A DNA stretch of 64,000 nucleotides, taken from Arthrobacter sp. ISL-65 (GTDB lineage: Bacteria > Actinomycetota > Actinomycetes > Actinomycetales > Micrococcaceae). Below the pieces are notes generated by a model. The model ran no database searches. It was given only the letters and a program-made list of their open reading frames with translations, and was not told the origin of the DNA. The number at the start of each line of letters is the position of its first letter. The first letter of the stretch is position 1. The DNA is taken from NCBI RefSeq assembly GCF_018613795.1, contig NZ_JAGGPN010000001.1:1-64000 (forward strand), given 5' to 3'. Below are positions 56,169-64,000 of the stretch, piece by piece. The position numbers and the translations under genes were made by a program.

Positions 56169-56588
56169 TCAGGCCTGGAACCAGATCTTGATTTCGCGCT
56201 CGGCCGAGTCCACCGAGTCCGAGCCGTGGACGAGGTTCTGCTGGACCTTCAGGCCCCAGTCGCGGCCGAAGTCGCCGCGGATGGTGCCGGGGGCCGCCGT
56301 CGTCGGGTCCGTGGTGCCGGCCAGCGACCGGAAGCCCTCGATCACACGGTGGCCTTCGAAGATCGCCGCGACCACGGGGCCGCTGAGCATGAACTCCACG
56401 AGGGGCTCGTAGAACGGCTTGCCCACGTGCTCCTCGTAGTGCTGCTCGAGCAGCTCCCGGCTGGCGTTGGTCTTCTTGAGTTCGGCCAGGGTGTAGCCCT
56501 TGGCTTCGATCCTCTTGAGGATTTCGCCGGTCAGGTTGCGGGTGACGCCGTCCGGCTTGACCAGGACAAGGGTGCGCTCAATGCTCAC
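56169..56588 (-). CDS. ndk: Nucleoside diphosphate kinase
   Basis: The 139-residue protein has [39 protein letters not shown] and the catalytic His in [12 protein letters not shown]. It starts at GTG 56588 with GGAG 6 bases before. It lies after the DUF4233 gene, the usual order. Confidence 0.97.
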   Translation of the reverse strand: MSIERTLVLVKPDGVTRNLTGEILKRIEAKGYTLAELKKTNASRELLEQHYEEHVGKPFYEPLVEFMLSGPVVAAIFEGHRVIEGFRSLAGTTDPTTAAPGTIRGDFGRDWGLKVQQNLVHGSDSVDSAEREIKIWFQA

Positions 56589-56628
56589 AGTTGCTCCAAT
56601 GAGGTTGGTTGTGGGTTTCCCGGTAAGT

Positions 56629-57093
56629 CTACGGGGTCTGGCCGGGGCCTTCGTTGCCGGCGGCCTCCGGGTGCGTGGCCTCCCATTCCGCCTGCTCGCG
56701 GTCCCGTTGCGCGGACTCGCGGTCGATCCGGATGCCGGCGCGGATGCCGTACCACCAGGCGATGGCGAACAGCGCACCGACGAGGAACATCAGGGGTTCC
56801 GCGAAGCCGCTGATGATGAGCACCAGCTGCAGGATCCAGCCCAGCGCCACGCCCCACGGCCTGGACAGCACGGCGCAGGCGAGGATCAGCACCACGCTCA
56901 GTCCGATGCCCACGGAAAGGATCAGCGCCGGGGAGATCTCGGCACGGCGCAGGCCGAACACAGCCAGCGTGGCGAAGAAGACCACGAAGGCCTCCAGCAG
57001 CAGGACCGTCGAGGCGAACATGACCTTGGTGGACCGCCGCTTCTTGGGCATGCCGGGGCGCCATTCGCGCTGGGCCTTGGTAAGCCGGGCCAT
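56629..57093 (-). CDS. DUF4233 membrane protein
   Basis: The 154-residue protein has four membrane spans ([70 protein letters not shown]) and charged ends. It is conserved between folC and ndk in actinobacteria. Its ATG overlaps the folC stop by one base (TGATG). Function is unknown. Confidence 0.9.
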   Translation of the reverse strand: MARLTKAQREWRPGMPKKRRSTKVMFASTVLLLEAFVVFFATLAVFGLRRAEISPALILSVGIGLSVVLILACAVLSRPWGVALGWILQLVLIISGFAEPLMFLVGALFAIAWWYGIRAGIRIDRESAQRDREQAEWEATHPEAAGNEGPGQTP

Positions 57094-58454
57094 CAGGCGG
57101 CTGCCTTTCCAAGCAGGATGCGGGCGTCCGCCACCAGCGTGATGGACCCGGTCACCAGCACGCCGCCGGCGAGGTCGTCGTTGGCTTCGGCGCGTTCAAC
57201 GGCCCACTCCAGCGCATCGTCCAGCTTTTCGGCGATGTGCACGTTTTCCTCGCCAAAGCCGAGGTCGACGGCGAGCTCCGCCAGTTCCGCTGCGGGCACC
57301 GCCCGCGGCGAGTTGGACTGGGTGAAGCAGAATTCCTCCGCGAGGCCGCCCAGTGACTCCTTGAGCTGGCGCAGGATCTCCTCGGCGTCCTTCTCCTTGA
57401 GCACGCCCACCACGAGCACCAGCTTGCTGAAGCTGAACGCCTCCTGGATCGCCTCGGCGGAGGCACGGATGCCATCCGGGTTGTGGGCGGCATCCACGAT
57501 GATGGTGGGGGCTGTGCGCAGGACTTCCAGGCGGCCCGGGGACGAGACCGTGGCGAAGGCCTCCTGCAGGACCTCCAGGGACAGCTCCTTCTCGCCGCCG
57601 CCAAGGAATGCCTCCAGGGCGGCCACGGCCACTGCCGCGTTCTGGGCCTGGTGGGCGCCGTGCAGCGGCACCATGAGGTCCGGGTAGTGGCCGGCGATGC
57701 CCTGGACGGTCACTATCTGTCCGCCGACGGCGACCTGCCGGGATTCGACGCCGAATTCCACGCCTTCGAAGCGGAACGGCACCTGCACCTCGTTGGCCTT
57801 CTCCAGCAGGACCTGGGCGGCATCCAGCGGCTGGGCCGCGCTGACGAGGAAGCCGCCGGGCTTGATGATGCCGGCTTTCTCGTAGGCGATGTCCTCGGTG
57901 GTGTCGCCCAGCAGGTCGGTGTGGTCGAGGGAGATGGGTGTCACCACGGACACCTGGCCGTCGCCCACGTTGGTGGCGTCGGTGATGCCGCCGAGGCCCA
58001 CCTCCATGATGGCCACGTTGACCGGCTGGTCGGCGAACACGGCGAAGGCCAGGATGGTCAGGCACTCGAAGTACGTCAGCCGGGGCTGGCCCTCGGCGGT
58101 GAGTTCGTCGTCCACGATCTGCAGGTACGGCCGGATCTCGTCCCAGATGCGCACGAACGTGTCGTCGGACACCGGCTCGCCGTCCAGGCTGATCCGCTCT
58201 GTGACCTTGGACAGGTGGGGGCTGGTGTAGCGCCCGGTGCTGAGGCCGTGGGCGCGCAGGCCGGCCTCGATCATCCGGGCCGTGGACGTTTTTCCGTTGG
58301 TCCCGGTGATGTGGATGATCGGGTAGGCCTTGTTCGGCTCCCCCAGCACATCCATGGCGCGGAACAGCGGCGCTAGCCGGGGCTCCATCTTGTTTTCCGG
58401 CGCCCGACTCAGCAGCTCGGCGTAGACGCTCTCCACGGAGAATTCATCGGTCAT
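57093..58454 (-). CDS. folC: Folylpolyglutamate/dihydrofolate synthase FolC
   Basis: The 453-residue Mur-ligase-like protein has the ATP loop HITGTNGKTSTARMI, the metal site VGLGGITDATNV, ISLDHTDLLGDT, and VDAAHNPDGI. It adds glutamate to folates. It starts 3 bases after the ileS stop, so translation is coupled or nearly so. Confidence 0.96.
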   Translation of the reverse strand: MTDEFSVESVYAELLSRAPENKMEPRLAPLFRAMDVLGEPNKAYPIIHITGTNGKTSTARMIEAGLRAHGLSTGRYTSPHLSKVTERISLDGEPVSDDTFVRIWDEIRPYLQIVDDELTAEGQPRLTYFECLTILAFAVFADQPVNVAIMEVGLGGITDATNVGDGQVSVVTPISLDHTDLLGDTTEDIAYEKAGIIKPGGFLVSAAQPLDAAQVLLEKANEVQVPFRFEGVEFGVESRQVAVGGQIVTVQGIAGHYPDLMVPLHGAHQAQNAAVAVAALEAFLGGGEKELSLEVLQEAFATVSSPGRLEVLRTAPTIIVDAAHNPDGIRASAEAIQEAFSFSKLVLVVGVLKEKDAEEILRQLKESLGGLAEEFCFTQSNSPRAVPAAELAELAVDLGFGEENVHIAEKLDDALEWAVERAEANDDLAGGVLVTGSITLVADARILLGKAAA

Positions 58455-58457
58455 GTT

Positions 58458-61400
58458 TCAGGCCCCCATTTTTTCGACAGTAATCTGCAGCCCGGTGTCG
58501 TCCCCGCTCGAGTACAAGCCAAGTTCTACGGTGAGCGTCTCGGTGACCACAAGGTTTTCGTGCGCTTTCACGGCCTCGACAATATCCATCGACCCGGTAA
58601 CGCTGGTCCTGATCCGGTCGCTGACGTTCAGCCCGGCGTCCTTGCGCGCCTGCTGGATGGCTCGGACCATGTCCCGGGCCAGGCCTTCGGCCTCGAGCTC
58701 GGGGGTGACCTCGGTGTTGAGGACCACGAAGCCGCCGCCAGGGAGGACCGCGACAGATGCGGAACCGCCGTCGGACTCTGCCACCACCGTCTCCAGCGTG
58801 TATTCCTGGGGCTCCAGCTCAAGGCCGCCCGCGGTGACCACACCGGCGTCGGAGACGGACCAGTCTCCGGACTTGGAACCCTTGATGGCCAACTGTACGT
58901 TCTTGCCGAGGCGCGGACCGGCCGCGCGGGCGTTGACCACGAGCTTCTGTTCGATGCCGAACTCCTCCGGGGAGGCAGTGGCGGCGTCCAGCAGTCGCAC
59001 CGAGCGCAGGTTCAGTTCGTCGGCGACGACGGCGGCGAAACCGCCCAGCGCATCCGCGCCGGGTGCCACGACAGTGAGTTCCTGCAGCGGCAGGCGCACG
59101 CGCAGGTTGGCGGCCTTCCGCAGCGAGGAACCGGTGGAGCAGATCTGCTGCACGCGGTCCATCGCCTCGACCAGCGCGGCGTTGGACGGGAACAGCTCGG
59201 GGTCCGGCCAGTCGGCGAGGTGCACGGAGCGGCCGCCGGTGAGGCCGCGCCAGATCTCCTCGGAGACCAGCGGCAGCAGCGGGGCGGCCACGCGGCACAC
59301 GGCTTCCAGGGCGGTGTACAGGGCGTCGAAGGCGTCGGCGTTCTCGTCGAAGAAGCGCTGGCGGCTGCGGCGGACATACCAGTTGGTGAGCATGTCCAGG
59401 TAGCTGCGGAGTTCGTCGCAGGCCCCGGAGATGTCGTAGGTGTCCAGCTGGGCGGTCATGTTCCGGACAAGGTCGCCGGTGTTTGCCAGCAGGTACTGGT
59501 CCAGGGTGTCCGCGTAGCCGTCGTACCGCAGCTGGGCGTCGTACCCGTTCCCGCCATCAGCGGCATTCGTGTACAGCGTGAAGAAGCTGTACACGTTCCA
59601 CAGCGGCAGGATGACCTGGCGCACGCCGTCGCGGATGCCCTGCTCGGTGACCACGAGGTTGCCGCCGCGCAGGATGGGGCTGGACATGAGGAACCAGCGC
59701 ATGGCGTCCGAACCGTCGCGGTCCAGCACCTCGGAGACGTCCGGGTAGTTGCGCAGGCTCTTGGACATCTTCTGCCCGTCCGAGCCCAGCACGATGCCGT
59801 GGCTGATGACGTTGCGGAAGGCCGGCCGGTCAAACAGCGCGGTGGACAGGATGTGCAGCATGTAGAACCAGCCGCGGGTCTGTCCGATGTACTCCACGAT
59901 GAAGTCGGCCGGGTTGTGGGTGTCGAACCAGGCCTCGTTCTCGAACGGGTAGTGAACCTGGCCGTAGGGCATGGAGCCGGAGTCGAACCAGACGTCCAGC
60001 ACGTCCTCCACGCGGCGCATGACGGACTGTCCCTCTTCGGGTGTGCGGGGGTCGTCCGGGTTGGGCCGGGTCAGTTCGTCGATGAACGGACGGTGCAGGT
60101 CCACCTGGCCATCCTTGTTCAGCGGCAGCCGGCCGAAGTCGGCCTCGATGTCCGCGAGCGACCCGTACACATCCGTGCGCGGGTACTCGGGGTCGCTGGA
60201 CTGCCATACCGGGATGGGGCTGCCCCAGTAGCGGTTGCGGCTGATGGACCAGTCGCGGGCGTTGGCGAGCCACTTGCCGAACTGGCCGTCCTTGACGTTG
60301 CCGGGGATCCAGTTGATTTCCTGGTTCAGTTCAGACATCCGGTCGCGGAACTTGGTGACCTCCACGTACCAGGAGGAGACGGCGCGGTAGATCAGGGGGT
60401 TGCGGCAGCGCCAGCAGTGCGGGTAGCTGTGCTCGTAGCTGGCCTGGCGGACCAGGCGGCCCTGGGCTCGGAGCACCTGGGTGATGGGCTTGTTGGCTTC
60501 GAAGACCTGCAGCCCGACGATGTCGTGGAGGTCGCCGTGGGCGAACAGGTGCAGGAACTTGGCGCCCTCGTCCACGGACAGGACCACGGGGATGCCGGCT
60601 TCCTCGCAGACCTTCTGGTCATCCTCACCGTAGGCCGGGGCCTGGTGGACGATGCCGGTGCCGTCGGTGGTGGTGACGTAGTCCGCCACGAGGAAGCGCC
60701 AGGCGTTTTCCGTGCCGTACTTTTCCGTGTCGGCGAAGTCGTGCCAGAGCGGCTCGTAAGTGAGTTCCTCGAGCTCGGCTCCGGTGTGGGTGGAGCTGAC
60801 AGCGGCAGCCGCGGCAGCGGCGTCGTCGTACCCCAGGTCCTTGGCGTAGCTGCCCAGCAGGTCTTCGGCGAGCAGGAAGCTGCCGGTGACGGGTGCCTCG
60901 GCCGAGGCGGCCTTGACGCCGTTCGGGCCGGCGGGCAGCACGGCGTAGCTGATGGAACGCCCGACGGCGAGCGCCAGGTTGGTGGGCAGCGTCCAGGGGG
61001 TGGTGGTCCAGGCGAGCGCCTGGACTCCGGCCAACTGCTTGGACAGTTCCGACTCCCCCGCCTTGACGGGGAAGGTCACCGTGACGGTCTGGTCCTGGCG
61101 GTTCTTGTAGACGTCATCATCCATGCGCAGCTCATGGTTGGACAGCGGCGTCTCGTCCTTCCAGCAGTACGGCAGCACGCGGTAGCCGTTGTAAGTCAGG
61201 CCCTTCTCGTGCAGCTGCTTGAAAGCCCAGAGCACGGACTCCATGTACTCGACGTTGAGCGTCTTGTAGTCGTTGTCGAAGTCCACCCAGCGGGCCTGGC
61301 GGGTGACGTAGGCCTGCCATTCGTTGGCGTACTTCATCACGGAGGCGCGGCAGGCGTCGTTGAACTTGTCGATGCCCATGGCCTCGATCTGGGTCTTGTC

Positions 61401-61778
61401 AGTCATGCCCAGCTGCTTCATGGCTTCCAGCTCGGCGGGAAGGCCGTGGGTGTCCCAGCCGAAGCGGCGCTCCACGCGCTTGCCGCGCTGGGTCTGGTAG
61501 CGGCCCACCAGGTCCTTGGCGTAGCCGGTCAGCAGGTGGCCGTAGTGCGGCAGGCCGTTGGCGAAGGGCGGGCCGTCGTAAAAGACGAATTCGTTGCTGC
61601 CGGGGGCACCGCCGGGAAGGTCGGCGCTGCGCTGGTCGATGCTTGCCTGGAAGGTGCCGTCCTCGTCCCAGTACTTGAGGATCCGCTCTTCGATCTCCGG
61701 GAACTTCACGGAGGCGGACACTCCTGCAGAGGAGCCCGGACCGGACGGGGCTGCTGAGGCCTTGGGGTAATACGTCAT
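58458..61778 (-). CDS. ileS: Isoleucyl-tRNA synthetase
   Basis: The 1106-residue protein has HIGH as [15 protein letters not shown] and KMSKS as [12 protein letters not shown]. The length and the C-terminal extension (about 980-1106) match the eukaryote-like class of IleRS found in actinobacteria, which is often less sensitive to mupirocin. The start at 61778 follows AGGATGTCGAG. It is controlled by the T-box upstream. Confidence 0.97.
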   Translation of the reverse strand: MTYYPKASAAPSGPGSSAGVSASVKFPEIEERILKYWDEDGTFQASIDQRSADLPGGAPGSNEFVFYDGPPFANGLPHYGHLLTGYAKDLVGRYQTQRGKRVERRFGWDTHGLPAELEAMKQLGMTDKTQIEAMGIDKFNDACRASVMKYANEWQAYVTRQARWVDFDNDYKTLNVEYMESVLWAFKQLHEKGLTYNGYRVLPYCWKDETPLSNHELRMDDDVYKNRQDQTVTVTFPVKAGESELSKQLAGVQALAWTTTPWTLPTNLALAVGRSISYAVLPAGPNGVKAASAEAPVTGSFLLAEDLLGSYAKDLGYDDAAAAAAAVSSTHTGAELEELTYEPLWHDFADTEKYGTENAWRFLVADYVTTTDGTGIVHQAPAYGEDDQKVCEEAGIPVVLSVDEGAKFLHLFAHGDLHDIVGLQVFEANKPITQVLRAQGRLVRQASYEHSYPHCWRCRNPLIYRAVSSWYVEVTKFRDRMSELNQEINWIPGNVKDGQFGKWLANARDWSISRNRYWGSPIPVWQSSDPEYPRTDVYGSLADIEADFGRLPLNKDGQVDLHRPFIDELTRPNPDDPRTPEEGQSVMRRVEDVLDVWFDSGSMPYGQVHYPFENEAWFDTHNPADFIVEYIGQTRGWFYMLHILSTALFDRPAFRNVISHGIVLGSDGQKMSKSLRNYPDVSEVLDRDGSDAMRWFLMSSPILRGGNLVVTEQGIRDGVRQVILPLWNVYSFFTLYTNAADGGNGYDAQLRYDGYADTLDQYLLANTGDLVRNMTAQLDTYDISGACDELRSYLDMLTNWYVRRSRQRFFDENADAFDALYTALEAVCRVAAPLLPLVSEEIWRGLTGGRSVHLADWPDPELFPSNAALVEAMDRVQQICSTGSSLRKAANLRVRLPLQELTVVAPGADALGGFAAVVADELNLRSVRLLDAATASPEEFGIEQKLVVNARAAGPRLGKNVQLAIKGSKSGDWSVSDAGVVTAGGLELEPQEYTLETVVAESDGGSASVAVLPGGGFVVLNTEVTPELEAEGLARDMVRAIQQARKDAGLNVSDRIRTSVTGSMDIVEAVKAHENLVVTETLTVELGLYSSGDDTGLQITVEKMGA

Positions 61779-61811
61779 CTCGACATCCTGGGTTGAGCTG
61801 GTGAACAAATT

Positions 61812-62022
61812 CAGGATGCGAGGACGGCGCGTGCGCAGTCTTACAACTGCACCGGCACCGCGGTACCACCTCACTTACCGCTGCCGAACTCCAAGCGAGT
61901 TCGACCACGGCCGCTCATTGCTGCTGTGACGGGCTTACCCGTCCGGTTCTACTGGCCCTGGTCCGCAAGGCGGGCCGGGTGTTCTTCCGGAAGCTCACCG
62001 GTGATGGCCGGGTCAAAGCTGT
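61812..62022 (-). ncRNA. T-box riboswitch of ileS
   Basis: On the minus strand the T-box GAGGTGGTACCGCGG is at 61872-61858, with downstream CGTCCTCGCATCC able to pair with it. Stem I begins near 62020 with GGCCATCACCGGTGAGC, where ATC can serve as the isoleucine specifier. AGTAGAACCGG in stem I is also typical. As in other actinobacterial ileS leaders, control is probably at translation. TAGACT at about 62032-62037 (minus strand) is a likely -10. Confidence 0.85.
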
Positions 62023-62091
62023 TGGCTCCAGTCTAACTGCTGTTGCCGGGGCGGCCATAACCATCCGGCGGCCAGAGCCTAGACTCGATCC

Positions 62092-63138
62092 ATGACTGCT
62101 TCGGCCCGGGTGTTGGCGCTCTGCATCCTCGTGCCGGTCGCTTCGCTTTCGGTGTTCCGTGCCATCCCGGCCGAATGGCCCACGCCGGTGGTCCAGCTGC
62201 TGTCCTTCACCCCGTGGCTGGTGATTCCTGCCGCCCTTGCGCTGGCCCTGGCGCTGCTGGGCCGGCGGCATCTGGTCACAGCCGCTGCCGTCCTGCTCCT
62301 GGGAGCCCAGCTTTTCTGGCTCTGGGCGCCGGATGCGGGCCGGGCGGATGGCGGGATAGCAGACGCCGGACGGGCGGGTGCAGGCCGGGCGGACTCCGGA
62401 GCCTCCGGTCCCGGCAGCACCGTTCCGCTGACGGTGATGAGTATCAATTCCCGCTTCGGCAAGGCCGATGCCGCCGAAATCGTCCGGCTGGTCCGGGACA
62501 ACGGAGTGGAACTTCTCGCCATCCAAGAGCACACCCGGGCGCTGGAGGACCGGCTGGCCGCCGAGGGACTGGAGGGTCTCCTGCCCAACAGGATCAGCAG
62601 CCCATCAGAGAACGGCTCGGGCAGCGCAACGTACTCAAAACACCCCGTCCAAGCCATCGGGCGGATTCCCGACACACCGTTCCAGATGCCGACCTTCCGG
62701 GTGACCCTGCCCGCTGCCGGTGGTGCGGCCGCCACGCTCGAGGTCACGAACGTGCACACCCTCCCGCCGGTGGATGTCCGGGTCGGGCAGTGGCGCAGCG
62801 ACCTTGAGTCGCTGGCCCGGCTGGTCGCCCGCGACGGGGCGGGCGGCCAGGGCAACCAGCTCCTGCTGGGCGATTTCAACGCCACCTACGACCACTCGGA
62901 GTTCCGCAGGCTGCTCGACGGCGGCCCGGGGGGCCGGAAGCTGGTGGACGTCGGCACGGCATCGGGGGCGCGGTTCATGCCCACGTGGCCGATGGACGGC
63001 CAGGCGCTTCCCGGCATCACCATCGACCATCTGGTCACCAGTCCGCGCATTCCGGCGTCGGGCTACGCCGTGCACCGCGTCCCCGGGACGGACCACGCGG
63101 CCGTACTGGCCACGCTGGACGTGCCGGTTGCGGGCTAG
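62092..63138 (+). CDS. Endonuclease/exonuclease/phosphatase family membrane protein
   Basis: This is a 348-residue protein. Residues about 5-80 hold three membrane spans, then comes a Gly/Ala/Asp-rich linker, then the EEP fold: VMSINSRFGKAD, LLAIQEHT, VTNVHTLPP, LLGDFNATYDH and GTDHAAVLATL. The catalytic part should face outside. TAGACT lies 8 bases before the ATG, so the mRNA is probably leaderless. The substrate (nucleic acid or phospholipid) is not known. Confidence 0.9.
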   Translation: MTASARVLALCILVPVASLSVFRAIPAEWPTPVVQLLSFTPWLVIPAALALALALLGRRHLVTAAAVLLLGAQLFWLWAPDAGRADGGIADAGRAGAGRADSGASGPGSTVPLTVMSINSRFGKADAAEIVRLVRDNGVELLAIQEHTRALEDRLAAEGLEGLLPNRISSPSENGSGSATYSKHPVQAIGRIPDTPFQMPTFRVTLPAAGGAAATLEVTNVHTLPPVDVRVGQWRSDLESLARLVARDGAGGQGNQLLLGDFNATYDHSEFRRLLDGGPGGRKLVDVGTASGARFMPTWPMDGQALPGITIDHLVTSPRIPASGYAVHRVPGTDHAAVLATLDVPVAG

Positions 63139-63143
63139 CCTGC

Positions 63144-63935
63144 TCAGGCCTGCTTGCGGATCAGCTTGTAGTTCGACGCCTGCGCCACCGGGCGGATGAC
63201 GATCTGGTCGAGGTTCACGTGGTGCGGTGCGCTTACGGCGTAGCGCACCACATCCGCCACGTCCTCGGCGGTCAGGGGCTTTTCCACGCCCTGGTAGACC
63301 TTGCCGGCCGCCTGCGCGTCACCAAGCCGGTTCAGGGCAAACTCCTCGGTCTGGACCAGGCCGGGGGCAATCTCGACGACCCGGACGTTATGCTCGGCCT
63401 CTTCCAGCCGCAGCGCCCCGGTCAGGGCATGCTGGGCGAACTTGGCGGCGTTGTAGCCGCCCCCGCCGTCGTAGGCATCCAGCCCGGCCGTGGACGTCAG
63501 GTTCAGGACCGTGCCCTCGCCGTTCTCGCGCAGCATCGGCAGGAAAGCGCGGGTGAGCTTCATGGTGCCGAGGACGTTGACGCGGTACATCCACTCCCAG
63601 TCCTCGGTCACGGCCTGGCCCACACGGTCCGCTCCGCGGGCACCGCCGGCGATGTTGACCAGCGTGTCGATCCCGCCGGCGGAGGTCACCTCGGCCAACA
63701 GGCGGGCCACGTCCGCGTCCTCGGAAATGTCGGCAGCGAGGGCGACGGCGCCGGTCTCGGCTTCCAGCGCGGCCAGCCGTTCCTGGCGGCGGGCGACGGC
63801 GTACACAGTCCAGCCGTCTGCACGGAGCGCGCGAACGGTGGCCTCGCCAATGCCGGAGCTGGCGCCTGTAACGAGGGCTGCCTTCTTGGTGGACTTGTTG
63901 GTGGACACGTCAGAGCTTGCGGAAACCTCAGTCAT
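63144..63935 (-). CDS. Short-chain dehydrogenase/reductase
   Basis: The 263-residue protein has the NAD(P) motif VTGASSGIGEATVRAL, NIAGGARG, and the catalytic triad Ser in LNLTSTAGL with YNAAK (Tyr, Lys). An arginine soon after the first motif (AVARRQERL) suggests NADPH. The substrate is unknown. It is convergent with the EEP gene, 5 bases apart. Confidence 0.92.
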   Translation of the reverse strand: MTEVSASSDVSTNKSTKKAALVTGASSGIGEATVRALRADGWTVYAVARRQERLAALEAETGAVALAADISEDADVARLLAEVTSAGGIDTLVNIAGGARGADRVGQAVTEDWEWMYRVNVLGTMKLTRAFLPMLRENGEGTVLNLTSTAGLDAYDGGGGYNAAKFAQHALTGALRLEEAEHNVRVVEIAPGLVQTEEFALNRLGDAQAAGKVYQGVEKPLTAEDVADVVRYAVSAPHHVNLDQIVIRPVAQASNYKLIRKQA

Positions 63936-64000
63936 GGCACCACCCTAGTGCCAACCGCAGGGTGGACCAGCCCAATGTTTACTTCCGCGAACCCCGTGCT

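Noticed and set aside
58560..61757. 1065-residue plus-strand frame opposite ileS
   Set aside because: Fully antisense to a full-length IleRS with all motifs; Val/Gly/His-rich composition typical of shadow frames.

Overview
The window is high-GC actinobacterial chromosome, most like Arthrobacter/Pseudarthrobacter (Micrococcaceae). The evidence is the gene order rne, thiD-tenA, rplU, rpmA, obgE, proB, proA, nadD, rsfS; folC-DUF4233-ndk; an ileS with an actinobacterial T-box; nrdHIEF; and several starts with a TANNNT box about 6 bases before the ATG (likely leaderless mRNAs). No database search was run. All family names come from reading the protein sequences.

Left part (1-7.4 kb) is a decayed accessory region. 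It holds the 3' part of an IS1380-type transposase, a PRC-barrel gene whose 3' end abuts that IS, an intact ArsB/SLC13-like permease, and a run of broken genes. These include a potassium-channel gene with two frameshifts that is fused in frame to the tail of a small heat-shock protein, a small HTH gene with an internal amber codon, and frameshifted hypothetical genes. A DUF6221 gene and a small CxxC protein look intact.

Centre (7.5-16.2 kb) is a Tn7/Tn5053-like transposition module read leftward: tnsA, tnsB, tnsC (tniB), tniQ, each overlapping the next by 4 bases. A small membrane-protein ORF, the wreck of a second tniB, and a second tniQ follow. Both TniQ proteins carry C-terminal arrays of about 70-residue zinc-ribbon (DUF4379-like) repeats, three full units in one and five in the other. 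This is the most unusual feature of the window. tnsB is split by a frameshift between its first and second catalytic Asp, so the element as read is probably immobile unless recoded.

16.3-23.4 kb looks like a defence/accessory island. It has a small protein resembling ParS/MbcA antitoxin domains, a calcineurin-like phosphoesterase, a winged-helix unknown, a possible PH-like protein, and a two-gene CBASS (CD-NTase plus HNH-SAVED nuclease Cap5). It ends with four tandem 20-21 bp repeats that look like a transposon end, next to nrdF.

23.4-64 kb is mostly core genome: nrdHIEF; a deleted amine oxidase/cfa locus; LysR; DUF2004; metF-metE; a lipoprotein; a ROK regulator; an RlmG/RsmC-like methyltransferase; a flavin monooxygenase-like protein; two paralogous secreted PGDDxGG-repeat proteins with matching operator-like promoters; two tRNA-Ala(GGC) genes; then the rsfS-to-rne block with a TPP riboswitch before thiD-tenA; a VKOR family protein; ndk-DUF4233-folC-ileS with a T-box; an exo/endonuclease-phosphatase family protein; and an SDR.
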